Shown here in pieces: positions 1 through 7,305 of a DNA stretch of 9,435 nt. Each line of letters begins with the position of its first letter. Within the stretch, counting starts at the first letter, position 1. The translations under genes and the position numbers were made by a program. The stretch is taken from assembly GCA_022511505.1 (NCBI GenBank), contig JAFLTK010000043.1:1-9435 (forward strand), given 5' to 3'. The DNA comes from Muribaculaceae bacterium (GTDB taxonomy: Bacteria > Bacteroidota > Bacteroidia > Bacteroidales > Muribaculaceae). The notes beneath the pieces are model-generated. The model ran no database searches and was not told the DNA's origin. It worked only from the letters and a program-made list of their open reading frames with translations.

Positions 1-21
1 CTTAACCTGTCGATTGTAGGG

Positions 22-38
22 ACATCACTTTGTGATGT
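22..38. promoter_or_regulatory. Perfect inverted repeat overlapping a weak promoter-like box
   Basis: Seen: ACATCAC and GTGATGT form a perfect 7-bp inverted repeat around a 3-nt TTT spacer, 34 nt before the first gene. The sequence TCACTTTG at 25-32, inside the repeat, differs from the Bacteroidota -7 consensus TAnnTTTG at one position, and a TTA lies about 20 nt further upstream. No T-run follows, so a factor-independent terminator is unlikely. Inference: an operator or RNA hairpin overlapping the promoter of the six-gene operon, giving a 5' leader of roughly 30 nt. The promoter part is weak; the real promoter may lie before the window. Confidence 0.3.
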
Positions 39-72
39 TACAAAATGAACAATGAGTTAAAAGTATTGTCCT

Positions 73-711
73 ATGAATTGTAAAATTATTGGAAGTTTTG
101 TTCAGCGGCTTGAAGTCACGCTCTCGCCGGGCGAGGAGTTCTATGCCGAGAAAGGGTCTCTGATTTACTTTGAATCGGGGATTGAAAAAGAAATTAGCCT
201 AAATGGCATGGGGCTTGGTCGATTGATTGGCGCTAAAATTTCGGGTGAGTCTCTGTTCATCCTGCGCCTTTTCAATAATAGCCCCTACCCCCGGAAGTTG
301 GTGATAGGAAGCCAATGTGGACTGCTCCCCATTAAGATTCAAGGCGAAACGTTAATCTGCAACCGAGGCGTCTATGTCGCTTCCAACAATAAGGTCAATG
401 TCTCCACAAAACTATCGATTAAAGGATTGACCGGCGGAATGGGGGTGTTTCTGCAAAAAATATCGGGCAATTCAACTGTCTTCCTTGACACCATCGATAC
501 TCCTATCCAAATACCGTTAAATCCCGGCGAATCAATCGAGGTTGACGAGAACCATATTATAGCGCTTCGCAATATCTATGAATCGCAACTGAGTTCCAAC
601 TGGTCTCTCGGCAACCTTATAGGTGGCGAAGGTTTGAGTATGCTCAGAATAACCGGTCCCGGTGAAGTCTATCTTTCACCCGGACCAATAATTCAACCCG
701 CGAAAGCCTAA
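73..711 (+). CDS. AIM24 family protein (TIGR00266-like)
   Basis: A 212-residue, almost entirely beta-strand protein. The N-terminus (KIIGSFVQRLEVTLSPGEEF, residues 4-23), the SGESLF motif (58-63), the GVYVAS segment (99-104), the GGMGVFLQKISG segment (121-132) and the VDENHIIAL segment (158-166) follow the AIM24/TIGR00266 (old DUF124) pattern, and the length is normal. There is no signal peptide or membrane helix, so it is probably cytosolic or membrane-associated. In yeast, AIM24 is needed for mitochondrial inner-membrane organisation; bacterial members have no settled biochemical role but recur near envelope-stress genes. It is the first gene of the operon, 81 nt before the VWA gene; that gap has no TAnnTTTG box, so co-transcription is likely. 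The family call is firm, the function open. Confidence 0.85.
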   Translation: MNCKIIGSFVQRLEVTLSPGEEFYAEKGSLIYFESGIEKEISLNGMGLGRLIGAKISGESLFILRLFNNSPYPRKLVIGSQCGLLPIKIQGETLICNRGVYVASNNKVNVSTKLSIKGLTGGMGVFLQKISGNSTVFLDTIDTPIQIPLNPGESIEVDENHIIALRNIYESQLSSNWSLGNLIGGEGLSMLRITGPGEVYLSPGPIIQPAKA

Positions 712-792
712 GCGAGCGTCAGGCTGCAACAAAAGAAAAGCAACCTGCCTCAACGTGCAACTAACAAGAAAAATTTAAACCAAAATATTACA

Positions 793-1836
793 ATGAGAAG
801 ACTTCCAATATATTTTGTTCTGGATGTTTCAGAGTCTATGATTGGCGAGCCAATCGAGCAGGTCCAAAATGGCATGCGTGACATCATTCAGGAACTGCGC
901 AGCGACCCGTATGCTCTTGAAACTGCATGGGTATCGGTTATCGCCTACGCCGGCAAGGCGCAAACTCTGACACCCCTGTCTGAACTTTACAAATTCTATC
1001 CCCCGACAATTCCTATCGGCAGCGGCACGTCGCTCGGCGTAGCCCTTGACTACTTGATGCAAGATATTGATAAAAACATCGTTAGGACCACCCACAAGCG
1101 CAAGGGGGATTGGAAACCAATCGTCTTCTTGTTCACCGACGGGACCCCGACCGATGACCCGACAAAGGCTATCAATCGATGGAATGAAAAGTATCGCAGT
1201 AGGAATCAAATCGTCGTGATATCTATCGGTGATAATATTGACCCTCAACTGTTTGGTCAACTAACAGACCAGATTATTCGCTTCAATCCTACCGATAAGC
1301 AATCCTACAAACACTTCTTCCAGTGGATAACAGCATCTATCAGAACTACAAGCCAGTCTATTGGCGACTTCCACGAGGATGAGGTAAAACTCGCCCCTAT
1401 TGACGGCATCAATCTGGAGAAGGTCGACCCGAACCGGCCGGAGAAGGTCGACGAGAACTTTGCGGTCCTTGCCGGCAAATGTCAATCGACCGGCAAGATG
1501 TATCTCATCAAATATGCCAAGCGCCTCCACAACATGAAGGGCCTGGAAATGTTTAGCCCGATGGATTTCAAACTCGTTGGCGCCTATCCTATTGACGAGC
1601 AGGCATACAAGTCGCTATCTGAAGGCAAAAGCTCCAATCGCAAAATCAACTCGATGGAACTTGTTGGCGCGCCGACGTGCCCCTGTTGCGGGAACCAGTA
1701 TGGCCTTGTTACCTGTGAATGTGGTAACGTCTTTTGTGTTGGCGAAAGCCCTGTAAACAAATGTCCTTGGTGTGGCCTGGAAGGAATGTTGGGCACTGCC
1801 GAGGGTGGTATCGATATTTCAAGAACACGCGGTTAA
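793..1836 (+). CDS. TerY-like VWA domain protein with C-terminal metal-binding domain
   Basis: A 347-residue protein. Residues 1-185 are a VWA domain with an intact MIDAS metal site: DVSES at 11-15 (DxSxS), T79 in SGTS, and D116 in FTDGTPTDD. The opening MRRLPIYFVLDVSESM is typical of TerY-type VWA proteins. A linker rich in Lys, Asp and Glu (about 195-225) leads to a C-terminal domain with eight clustered cysteines (296, 298, 299, 308, 310, 315, 324, 327), consistent with a TerY-C-type zinc-binding unit. There is no signal peptide, so it should be cytosolic. In the TerY-P triad, the VWA protein is encoded with a PP2C phosphatase and a kinase and is thought to act as a metal-dependent scaffold or regulated target. 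Here both follow directly, the phosphatase after 2 nt, suggesting translational coupling. E. coli YegL is a related protein. Confidence 0.9.
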   Translation: MRRLPIYFVLDVSESMIGEPIEQVQNGMRDIIQELRSDPYALETAWVSVIAYAGKAQTLTPLSELYKFYPPTIPIGSGTSLGVALDYLMQDIDKNIVRTTHKRKGDWKPIVFLFTDGTPTDDPTKAINRWNEKYRSRNQIVVISIGDNIDPQLFGQLTDQIIRFNPTDKQSYKHFFQWITASIRTTSQSIGDFHEDEVKLAPIDGINLEKVDPNRPEKVDENFAVLAGKCQSTGKMYLIKYAKRLHNMKGLEMFSPMDFKLVGAYPIDEQAYKSLSEGKSSNRKINSMELVGAPTCPCCGNQYGLVTCECGNVFCVGESPVNKCPWCGLEGMLGTAEGGIDISRTRG

Positions 1837-1838
1837 TT

Positions 1839-3254
1839 ATGAAAAAAGAACTGAGAGATCTCGCAAAGCAAAGACGCGCTCAAAACTCTTTGCTTGAAAT
1901 TGAGAAGATCCTGAAACAGGAGGGAATCAATCCAACTTTTCAACAAATTAAACAATTTCAACAGTGGCAAATTATTCAAGACTGGAAACGCTTTGAACAA
2001 GAAAGAATGGACGCATACATTATAGAACAAAACTATCTCAACGGGCTTTCTCTTACGTTTCCCAACGGCAAGAAAGGGGAACCGTATAACAAGACAATAG
2101 CTCTTGATATGTCAAGATATCAAGACGCATGGATAGAAAATCTGGAGCCTACCGGACTCGCCGCCAACATCGATTTTGAAAAAGGAGAGATAACGCTGCT
2201 CGGCACCCCCACCGAGGCGAGGGACTTTGAGTTCTCGCTGTGCATAAAACTATATGGCTGGCAACCGGGCGACAAGTTGCTTGTGCGCAATTTTAGAATC
2301 GCCGTCAATCCCGACCCGCGTGACCTATGGGTCAGCAAGCCCGTCCCGGCTAATATCGAGTTCCCCAAAGATGATACCGACTGCCGTTATGTGACGGTTC
2401 CGACATTTGAAGGGGTTCCCCAGAAGGATATCGTTGCTGCAAGCAAACGCGGTCGCAGTCACGCCCAGGAAGCCAAGCCTCGCGACGACGATTTCGCGGT
2501 AAGTTTTGACTCAACAAGCGGATGGTATATCCTGGCCGTTGCCGACGGTGCCGGCTCGGCAAAATATTCTCGCGAAGGCTCCAGAATAGCCTGCCAAACT
2601 ATTGAACGTTATATCAAAAAGAAACTTGTAGAGGACGGGGAGGCCTTTGAGGAACTTATCAAGATATATGAGTCAGACAAGTCACAGGAAAGCTTAAAGC
2701 CTGTGGTAGCGAAGATTCACGAGGTGCTGTTCAAGGGCGCAACCGAGGCCCATAAAGCTATTGCCGAGCGCGTTGAGCAGTGTCAGACGGTCGTTATCAA
2801 GGATTTCTCCACTACCCTACTCGTTGCCATCTGTCGCAAATTTGATTTCGGATGGTTTGTTGCATCGTTTGGAGTTGGCGACGGTGCAATTGGTCTCTAC
2901 AACAAGGAGACCCACGAGGTCAAGTTGCTCAACGAGCCCGACGGAGGTGAATATGCCGGCCAAACTCGTTTTGTCACGATGGAATCTATCTTCAAGGATA
3001 GAACCCGCATCAAAATGACCATCGTCCCCGACTTCACCGCTCTCATGTTGATGACCGATGGCGTCAGCGACCCGATGTTTGAAACCGACGCCAATCTCGC
3101 CCGGGTCGAGAAATGGGATGAATTGTGGCAAAATCTCTCTAAAGAAGTTGAGTTTACTGATGACAACGTGCAATCGCAGTATCAGCTTCTGGACTGGCTC
3201 GATTTCTGGAGCCCCGGAAACCATGATGACCGAACTATAGCAATTCTCTATTAA
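1839..3254 (+). CDS. PP2C-family protein phosphatase with N-terminal coiled-coil and Ig-like extension
   Basis: A 471-residue protein from the ATG at 1839, 2 nt after the VWA stop. The frame stays open to 1734, but that extension lies inside the VWA zinc domain. Residues 195-471 are a PPM/PP2C Mn/Mg-dependent Ser/Thr phosphatase: RGRSH (204-208), DDDF (216-219), VADGAGS (234-240), FSTTLL (323-328), GVGDGA (345-350), MTDGVSD (405-411) and a terminal NHDDRT (461-466). The metal-ligand aspartates appear present (D216-218, D236, D407, D464), so it should be active. Residues 1-65 are charged, Gln-rich and helical, possibly a coiled coil. Residues about 68-157 resemble a putative Ig fold (He_PIG-like), with the signature GLAANIDFEKGEITLLGTPT (106-125). 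It would dephosphorylate kinase substrates, or the kinase itself, in the same operon; E. coli YegK (PphC) fills this role in the related yeg set. Confidence 0.9.
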   Translation: MKKELRDLAKQRRAQNSLLEIEKILKQEGINPTFQQIKQFQQWQIIQDWKRFEQERMDAYIIEQNYLNGLSLTFPNGKKGEPYNKTIALDMSRYQDAWIENLEPTGLAANIDFEKGEITLLGTPTEARDFEFSLCIKLYGWQPGDKLLVRNFRIAVNPDPRDLWVSKPVPANIEFPKDDTDCRYVTVPTFEGVPQKDIVAASKRGRSHAQEAKPRDDDFAVSFDSTSGWYILAVADGAGSAKYSREGSRIACQTIERYIKKKLVEDGEAFEELIKIYESDKSQESLKPVVAKIHEVLFKGATEAHKAIAERVEQCQTVVIKDFSTTLLVAICRKFDFGWFVASFGVGDGAIGLYNKETHEVKLLNEPDGGEYAGQTRFVTMESIFKDRTRIKMTIVPDFTALMLMTDGVSDPMFETDANLARVEKWDELWQNLSKEVEFTDDNVQSQYQLLDWLDFWSPGNHDDRTIAILY

Positions 3255-3264
3255 AATTATTACT

Positions 3265-4746
3265 ATGCCTGATATAATTAAACTCACTGCAACCGACGGC
3301 TCGACAGTAGAATTTTTCAATGAAATTTCTGCTTCGGGCGGCATGAAGGATATGTATTGGTGTGTAGGTAAAAAAGAGGTCGTTCTCTTTTTTAGGAATA
3401 AAATTGATGCCAATGCCAAGGACCGATTAAACAATATCGTTGGCCTCTACTATGAAAAAATTTTCAATCAAGAAGGAGGCGAATATTGGAAAAACCTTTT
3501 CTGCTGGCCCTATAAGATGGTTGATTGGAACGGTAAAATGGGGCTTGTCTGCCCGGCCTATCAATCCAAGTTCTTCTTTGCCGACGGCAATTTTAAAGGG
3601 AAGGAAAAGAACGGCAAGTGGTTTACTTCGGCTAAGTTAAGAGGTCGATTCCTTCGTCCCCAAGATAAAGGAACTTGGCTAAGCCATTATCACATGCTTA
3701 TCAAGATAGCACGCGCGGTAAAAAGACTTCACGCCGCCGGTCTGGCCCACTCTGATTTGTCATACAACAATGTATTGGTCGACCCGGCGACCGGGAGCGC
3801 TTGCATCATTGACTGTGACACGCTTGTTGTCCCCGGCAAATACCCGCCCGAGGTCGTTGGCACGCCCGACTTTATCGCGCCCGAGGTTCTTCAAACTCAA
3901 GCGCTAAAGGTTGGTGACCCAAATAAAAAGTTACCTTGTCGTGCCACCGACCTTCACGCTCTCGCCGTCATGATATATATGAACCTGCTGTATCGCCACC
4001 CACTGCGCGGCAGTAAGGTTCACGACGTCAACGACGAACGACGCGACGAAGCGCTCTCGATGGGAGAAAAGGCTCTTTTCATCGAGCACCCCTCCGATAA
4101 ATCAAATCGCGTCAAGCCGGGAGATCTCACCAAGGCCGAACTACCGTATGCCGACCCGGCACGCCTGCCCTATACCATTTGTGGACCTTACCTGAAGGAC
4201 CTTTTTGACCGTGCTTTCATAACGGCTTTACACAATCCCTCGCTGCGCCCCACGGCCGACGAGTGGGAACAGGCGCTCGTAAAGACGACCGACCTGATGC
4301 AACCCTGTCAGAACCCCAATTGCGAAGCAAAATGGTTTGTATTTGACAACACCACCAAGCCCCGCTGCCCTTTCTGCGGCACCGAATATCACGGCCAACT
4401 TCCCGTCTTGAACTTTTACTATTCTCCCAAGAATGACGGCCATTTCATTCCCGAGAACAGTCGGTTGATGGTTTATGACAAGCAGACCCTCTACATGTGG
4501 CACGTCAACCGTTTCATCGTGGCCAACGAGAAGACTAAGCCCGAAGACAAGAAACCCGCCGGCGATTTTCATTTCCACAACGGTCAATGGATTCTTATCA
4601 ACCGACGCTTGCCCGACCTATGGGATAAGACCGAGAACAAGCAGATACCCGTCGGTGGCTTTGTGCCCCTGACCGAGGGAAGAAAGATTCTGCTATCCAA
4701 GGATAACGGAGGCCGCCTCATCATCGTGCAATTAGTTAAGAATTAA
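3265..4746 (+). CDS. Divergent Ser/Thr protein kinase with C-terminal zinc ribbon and FHA-like beta domain
   Basis: A 493-residue protein. Kinase core, about 20-340: glycine-loop-like SASGGMKDMY (22-31), catalytic loop HSDLSYNNV (162-170; D164 catalytic, N169 metal-binding), DCD in place of DFG (183-185), GTPDFIAPEV (199-208) with the APE motif, and helix-F TDLHALAVMIY (228-238). The usual beta-3 lysine is not obvious: EVVLFFRNK (38-46) offers R44 or K46. A CxxxxC...CxxC zinc ribbon follows (C348, C353, C368, C371). Residues 380-493 are beta-rich, with RLMVY, LYMWHVNR, GQWILINR and a final GGRLIIVQ, loosely like an FHA phosphopeptide-binding fold; that last call is inference. There is no membrane helix, so it is cytosolic. 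It is the kinase of the TerY-P triad, 10 nt after its phosphatase, and E. coli YegI is the nearest known counterpart. Its substrates are unknown; the VWA and TerB-like proteins are candidates. Confidence 0.88.
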   Translation: MPDIIKLTATDGSTVEFFNEISASGGMKDMYWCVGKKEVVLFFRNKIDANAKDRLNNIVGLYYEKIFNQEGGEYWKNLFCWPYKMVDWNGKMGLVCPAYQSKFFFADGNFKGKEKNGKWFTSAKLRGRFLRPQDKGTWLSHYHMLIKIARAVKRLHAAGLAHSDLSYNNVLVDPATGSACIIDCDTLVVPGKYPPEVVGTPDFIAPEVLQTQALKVGDPNKKLPCRATDLHALAVMIYMNLLYRHPLRGSKVHDVNDERRDEALSMGEKALFIEHPSDKSNRVKPGDLTKAELPYADPARLPYTICGPYLKDLFDRAFITALHNPSLRPTADEWEQALVKTTDLMQPCQNPNCEAKWFVFDNTTKPRCPFCGTEYHGQLPVLNFYYSPKNDGHFIPENSRLMVYDKQTLYMWHVNRFIVANEKTKPEDKKPAGDFHFHNGQWILINRRLPDLWDKTENKQIPVGGFVPLTEGRKILLSKDNGGRLIIVQLVKN

Positions 4747-4765
4747 CCAACTTCGCCGATTTGTA

Positions 4766-5806
4766 ATGTCCTACTATATTATTAGGAATGGGAAAGAATA
4801 TGGCCCATACGACCTTCAGAGTTTAACGCAGTATGTTCAAAGCGGCAAAATTCTGAAGCATGACATGGCTCGAGAGGCATCGACCTCAGAGTGCAACACC
4901 GTGGACCACTTTTTCAGGTCTAATAACGTCAAGGTAAAAGTCGCCAATAAAGGCTCGTTTGTTGATCAACTTAAAGCCATCGGGGCAGAACTCATCATTC
5001 CGCTCAGCCTGTTCAGAAGCCGAAAGTGGTTGTCTGATAAAAGACTGCTGCTTTTGGCTCTCATCGGCTTGGGTCCCAGCCTTATAATGATTCTGCCGAT
5101 AAGTGGATTCATGGTCTTCTATGCAGTCGCCTTATATTTCTCGACAATCTGGGGACTGTTTTTCTACTACTTCTTCAAAACCGACCAGGTTTCAATAAAG
5201 ACTACTTTACTGGTATTCTTTAGTACTCAAGGCTTTGTTTTTCTGATATGGGACATTTTGGGTTTGCCAAATCTTAACCCATTCTACTCCTTAATTGACA
5301 CGACTTTTCTTTTAAAACTTGTGGGATACACATTGGGTGTAGGGTTTACCGAGGAATTTGTGAAACTCTTGCCCCTGCTTATTATCTATAGGCTGGCCAA
5401 ACAACCGTTGCAACCTAAAACGCTTGTATTCTATGGATTGATTTCGGGTATCGCCTTTGGCGTTTTTGAGGGGGTCCAATATCAGATGTCGGTCAACATT
5501 AACTATGACTATACATCATCTTTCTTCATGAATATAGCCCGATTAACGAGTCTGCCATTCATCCACGCCGTTTGGACCGGCATAGCGGGTTATTTCATTG
5601 GCTTTGCCAAACTCTATCCTTTATATCGTCACGCTTTATATTTCTTGTGTATCGCCGTGCCAAGCATTCTCCACGGGTTGTATGACACTTTCTGTGGCTA
5701 CCCGATGGGAATGTTCATCGCTCTGCCAATTATGTTTATTGGTGTGTTCCTTTTAATGACCTATCTCAAGCAAGGTCAAAATTATCAATCTAAACTAATT
5801 CAATAG
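4766..5806 (+). CDS. GYF_2 domain fused to PrsW-like intramembrane protease
   Basis: A 346-residue membrane protein. Residues 1-50 (YYIIRNGKEYGPYDLQSL at 3-20) are a GYF_2/DUF4339 domain, a small cytosolic fold thought to bind peptides. About eight hydrophobic helices follow between 93 and 334. The PrsW signatures are all present: EEFVK (196-200, EExxK), FGVFE (231-235, FxxxE), HAVWTG (267-272) and HGLYD (303-307, HxxxD). B. subtilis PrsW is a membrane-embedded protease that starts destruction of the anti-sigma factor RsiW in response to envelope damage. Catalytic residues look intact. No anti-sigma or sigma gene is in the window, so the substrate here is unknown. The gene lies 19 nt after the kinase and 7 nt before the TerB-like gene, so it is part of the operon. 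It ends in tandem stops (TAG TAA). The family call is strong; proteolytic activity is inferred. Confidence 0.88.
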   Translation: MSYYIIRNGKEYGPYDLQSLTQYVQSGKILKHDMAREASTSECNTVDHFFRSNNVKVKVANKGSFVDQLKAIGAELIIPLSLFRSRKWLSDKRLLLLALIGLGPSLIMILPISGFMVFYAVALYFSTIWGLFFYYFFKTDQVSIKTTLLVFFSTQGFVFLIWDILGLPNLNPFYSLIDTTFLLKLVGYTLGVGFTEEFVKLLPLLIIYRLAKQPLQPKTLVFYGLISGIAFGVFEGVQYQMSVNINYDYTSSFFMNIARLTSLPFIHAVWTGIAGYFIGFAKLYPLYRHALYFLCIAVPSILHGLYDTFCGYPMGMFIALPIMFIGVFLLMTYLKQGQNYQSKLIQ

Positions 5807-5813
5807 TAAAAAA

Positions 5814-7253
5814 ATGAAAGCCATCGAAAGAGCTGCTGTTACTCGCGTTCTGATTGACCTTATCAAGGCCGATAAGGTTATCGATAGTCGCGAAATGGAC
5901 TTGTACCGTGAGTTGAAAAACCGATTTGCAATCACTCGCGATGATGAAAAAGAAGCCTTTGGCATGACGTTAAGCAAAGCCATCGCCGTCATCAAAGCCA
6001 TGAAGCCTGACGAAGTTGTTGAATTAATGGGGATATTTGAGGATATGACCGTCAGCGATAGTTTTTGCGCGCGAGAGGAGGCGCTGCTGATGCTCATGCT
6101 TCATTTCTGCCTGAGTGTCGATAGCCTCGACTGTGATGTCATCTCGACGGTCATTCAAGAGTCATGGTTTGATGAGCGACAGGTGCTATATGTCGAGTCC
6201 CACCATGCAAAGGACATCAACTTTGCCATCAGCACCAACCTGCGCGCCATTTCTCGTGAACTTAAATTATGTGGTTTAGATTTTGTCTATCTTCCTCAGG
6301 TCGTCCATCATTACATTACCACCCCGCGCCAACTTCTCAACGAGGTCGTGACAATGCTGTCGCCAACTTTGAGCGAGGACTCTATCGCCGGACTGTTGAC
6401 CAAAATCAAATTGTTAAAGACCGACACTTTCTGCGTAGAGCAACTGCATCACAAACTGGGATTTAAAGAACTCGCCGATACAGCGCCGGCTCTAATGCTG
6501 CGCATCGGGCAATCGCGCGTACAAGACCGGATTTACACCAACTTCCTTCGCGTTGAGTTGACACCCGAGGTTTTGGAAATTGTTCAGCAAATGGTTGACA
6601 CGTTCCTTGAATACAACGGTAGCGACCGAATCATCATTTCCCATAAAAAGGACGAGAAAGGAAGTTTTCTCTATAACGGATTCTATCGTCAGATTTTCGA
6701 GATACTGTTACTTCAGAAGGCCGTTTCATGTCATTTGCTGATTGATTTTATACACGGCACAATATCGTTCCCGGAGGTTGACGTAGTCCTTTCAACTTTG
6801 CATCGCAAGGAGAAGGCTCTATACACGCTTTTTGTCTTTGAGGCCATTCATAATGCTATAAAGAATGAAGATGGCACAATAATTCAAAATGGGGGCATCA
6901 ATTTTAAACCCCCGACTATCGCCCGGCAGCTTGATGCCCACAATCGACGCATGGCCGCGCTTCAAAAAAAGTATAAACGAATTTATGAAGCCTTTGGCGG
7001 CGACTCAAATTCGGCCCCCGATATTACCAACCCTGAAATCAGACGCCCGATGATTAGCGGCATTAAGCGAGCAATAAAAAAATACAGCGAGAAGATATAT
7101 GATTCTGAGCGTTTTATGATTAATCGCGACAGCAACGGCATATACAGTATTTCGGCCAACCCCAGCGCTTTCCAGATTAAAAGTTATAAGCAACCCAAGG
7201 GGGTTGACGCCGGCGAATCCCAATTGTTTGCTGAACTCGCCAAAATAAAATAG
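5814..7253 (+). CDS. TerB-like domain protein with long uncharacterised C-terminal region
   Basis: A 479-residue soluble protein. Residues about 5-105 are all-helical and resemble TerB: VLIDLIKADKVIDSREMDLY (12-31) carries the acidic D15/D20/D24/E27 pattern, and a second acidic helix start occurs at SDSFCAREEALLML (81-94). TerB proteins are acidic helical proteins linked to metal or membrane stress. Residues 105-400 are helical with no family I recognise. Residues about 408-455 (RRPMISGIKRAIKKYSEKIY, then FMINR...NGIYSI) have the helix plus beta-hairpin rhythm of a winged-helix domain, which is only a suggestion. There is no signal peptide or membrane helix. It is the last gene of the operon, 7 nt after the protease gene, and is followed by a weak terminator-like hairpin. 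It may be the sensor or output partner of the triad; this is inference from position. Confidence 0.65.
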   Translation: MKAIERAAVTRVLIDLIKADKVIDSREMDLYRELKNRFAITRDDEKEAFGMTLSKAIAVIKAMKPDEVVELMGIFEDMTVSDSFCAREEALLMLMLHFCLSVDSLDCDVISTVIQESWFDERQVLYVESHHAKDINFAISTNLRAISRELKLCGLDFVYLPQVVHHYITTPRQLLNEVVTMLSPTLSEDSIAGLLTKIKLLKTDTFCVEQLHHKLGFKELADTAPALMLRIGQSRVQDRIYTNFLRVELTPEVLEIVQQMVDTFLEYNGSDRIIISHKKDEKGSFLYNGFYRQIFEILLLQKAVSCHLLIDFIHGTISFPEVDVVLSTLHRKEKALYTLFVFEAIHNAIKNEDGTIIQNGGINFKPPTIARQLDAHNRRMAALQKKYKRIYEAFGGDSNSAPDITNPEIRRPMISGIKRAIKKYSEKIYDSERFMINRDSNGIYSISANPSAFQIKSYKQPKGVDAGESQLFAELAKIK

Positions 7254-7258
7254 TTCTC

Positions 7259-7281
7259 TTGCAAGGTTGCAACATTATTTT
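7259..7281 (+). terminator. Possible weak terminator after the six-gene operon
   Basis: TTGCA (7259-7263) and TGCAA (7268-7272) can pair around an AGGT loop. A T-rich stretch, CATTATTTT, follows, ending at 7281. The stem is only 5 bp with two G-C-type steps and the T-run is interrupted, so termination would be partial at best. Its position, 6 nt after the stop of the TerB-like gene and just before a good promoter, is the main support. The same bases can be read as two copies of the self-complementary hexamer TTGCAA separated by GG, which could instead be a binding site. Confidence 0.25.
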
Positions 7282-7297
7282 AACCAAATAATATTGC

Positions 7298-7305
7298 TAC
7301 CTTTG
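7298..7305 (+). promoter_or_regulatory. Bacteroidota-type promoter (-7 box TACCTTTG)
   Basis: TACCTTTG matches the Bacteroidota primary sigma factor -7 consensus TAnnTTTG exactly. The upstream -33 element is poor: an ATTA at 7274-7277 has about the right spacing, but there is no clean TTTG. Transcription should start near 7311-7313, leaving a leader of about 70 nt before the ATG at 7382. The perfect 8-bp palindrome TAACGTTA (7306-7313) falls between the box and the expected start and may be an operator. The promoter separates the exported-protein gene from the operon upstream. Confidence 0.65.

Noticed and set aside
45..83. 12-codon reading frame (ATG at 45, stop TAA at 81-83) overlapping the AIM24 start
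   Set aside because: It is short, could arise by chance, and has no run of regulatory codons or attenuator structure. The AIM24 start at 73 fits the family N-terminus.
726..761. Three GCAAC pentamers (726-730, 740-744, 757-761) in the gap before the VWA gene
   Set aside because: The copies are too short and unevenly spaced (14 and 17 nt) to distinguish from chance, with no promoter box nearby.
829..1260. 143-codon minus-strand open frame
   Set aside because: It is antisense to the intact VWA domain, and its product has no recognisable features.
1734..1838. 35-codon upstream extension of the phosphatase
   Set aside because: It overlaps the cysteine-rich end of the VWA gene in another frame. 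The ATG at 1839, 2 nt after that stop, is the better start.
2817..3434. 205-codon minus-strand open frame
   Set aside because: It lies across the phosphatase/kinase junction, opposite conserved catalytic motifs on the plus strand, and has no domain signature of its own.
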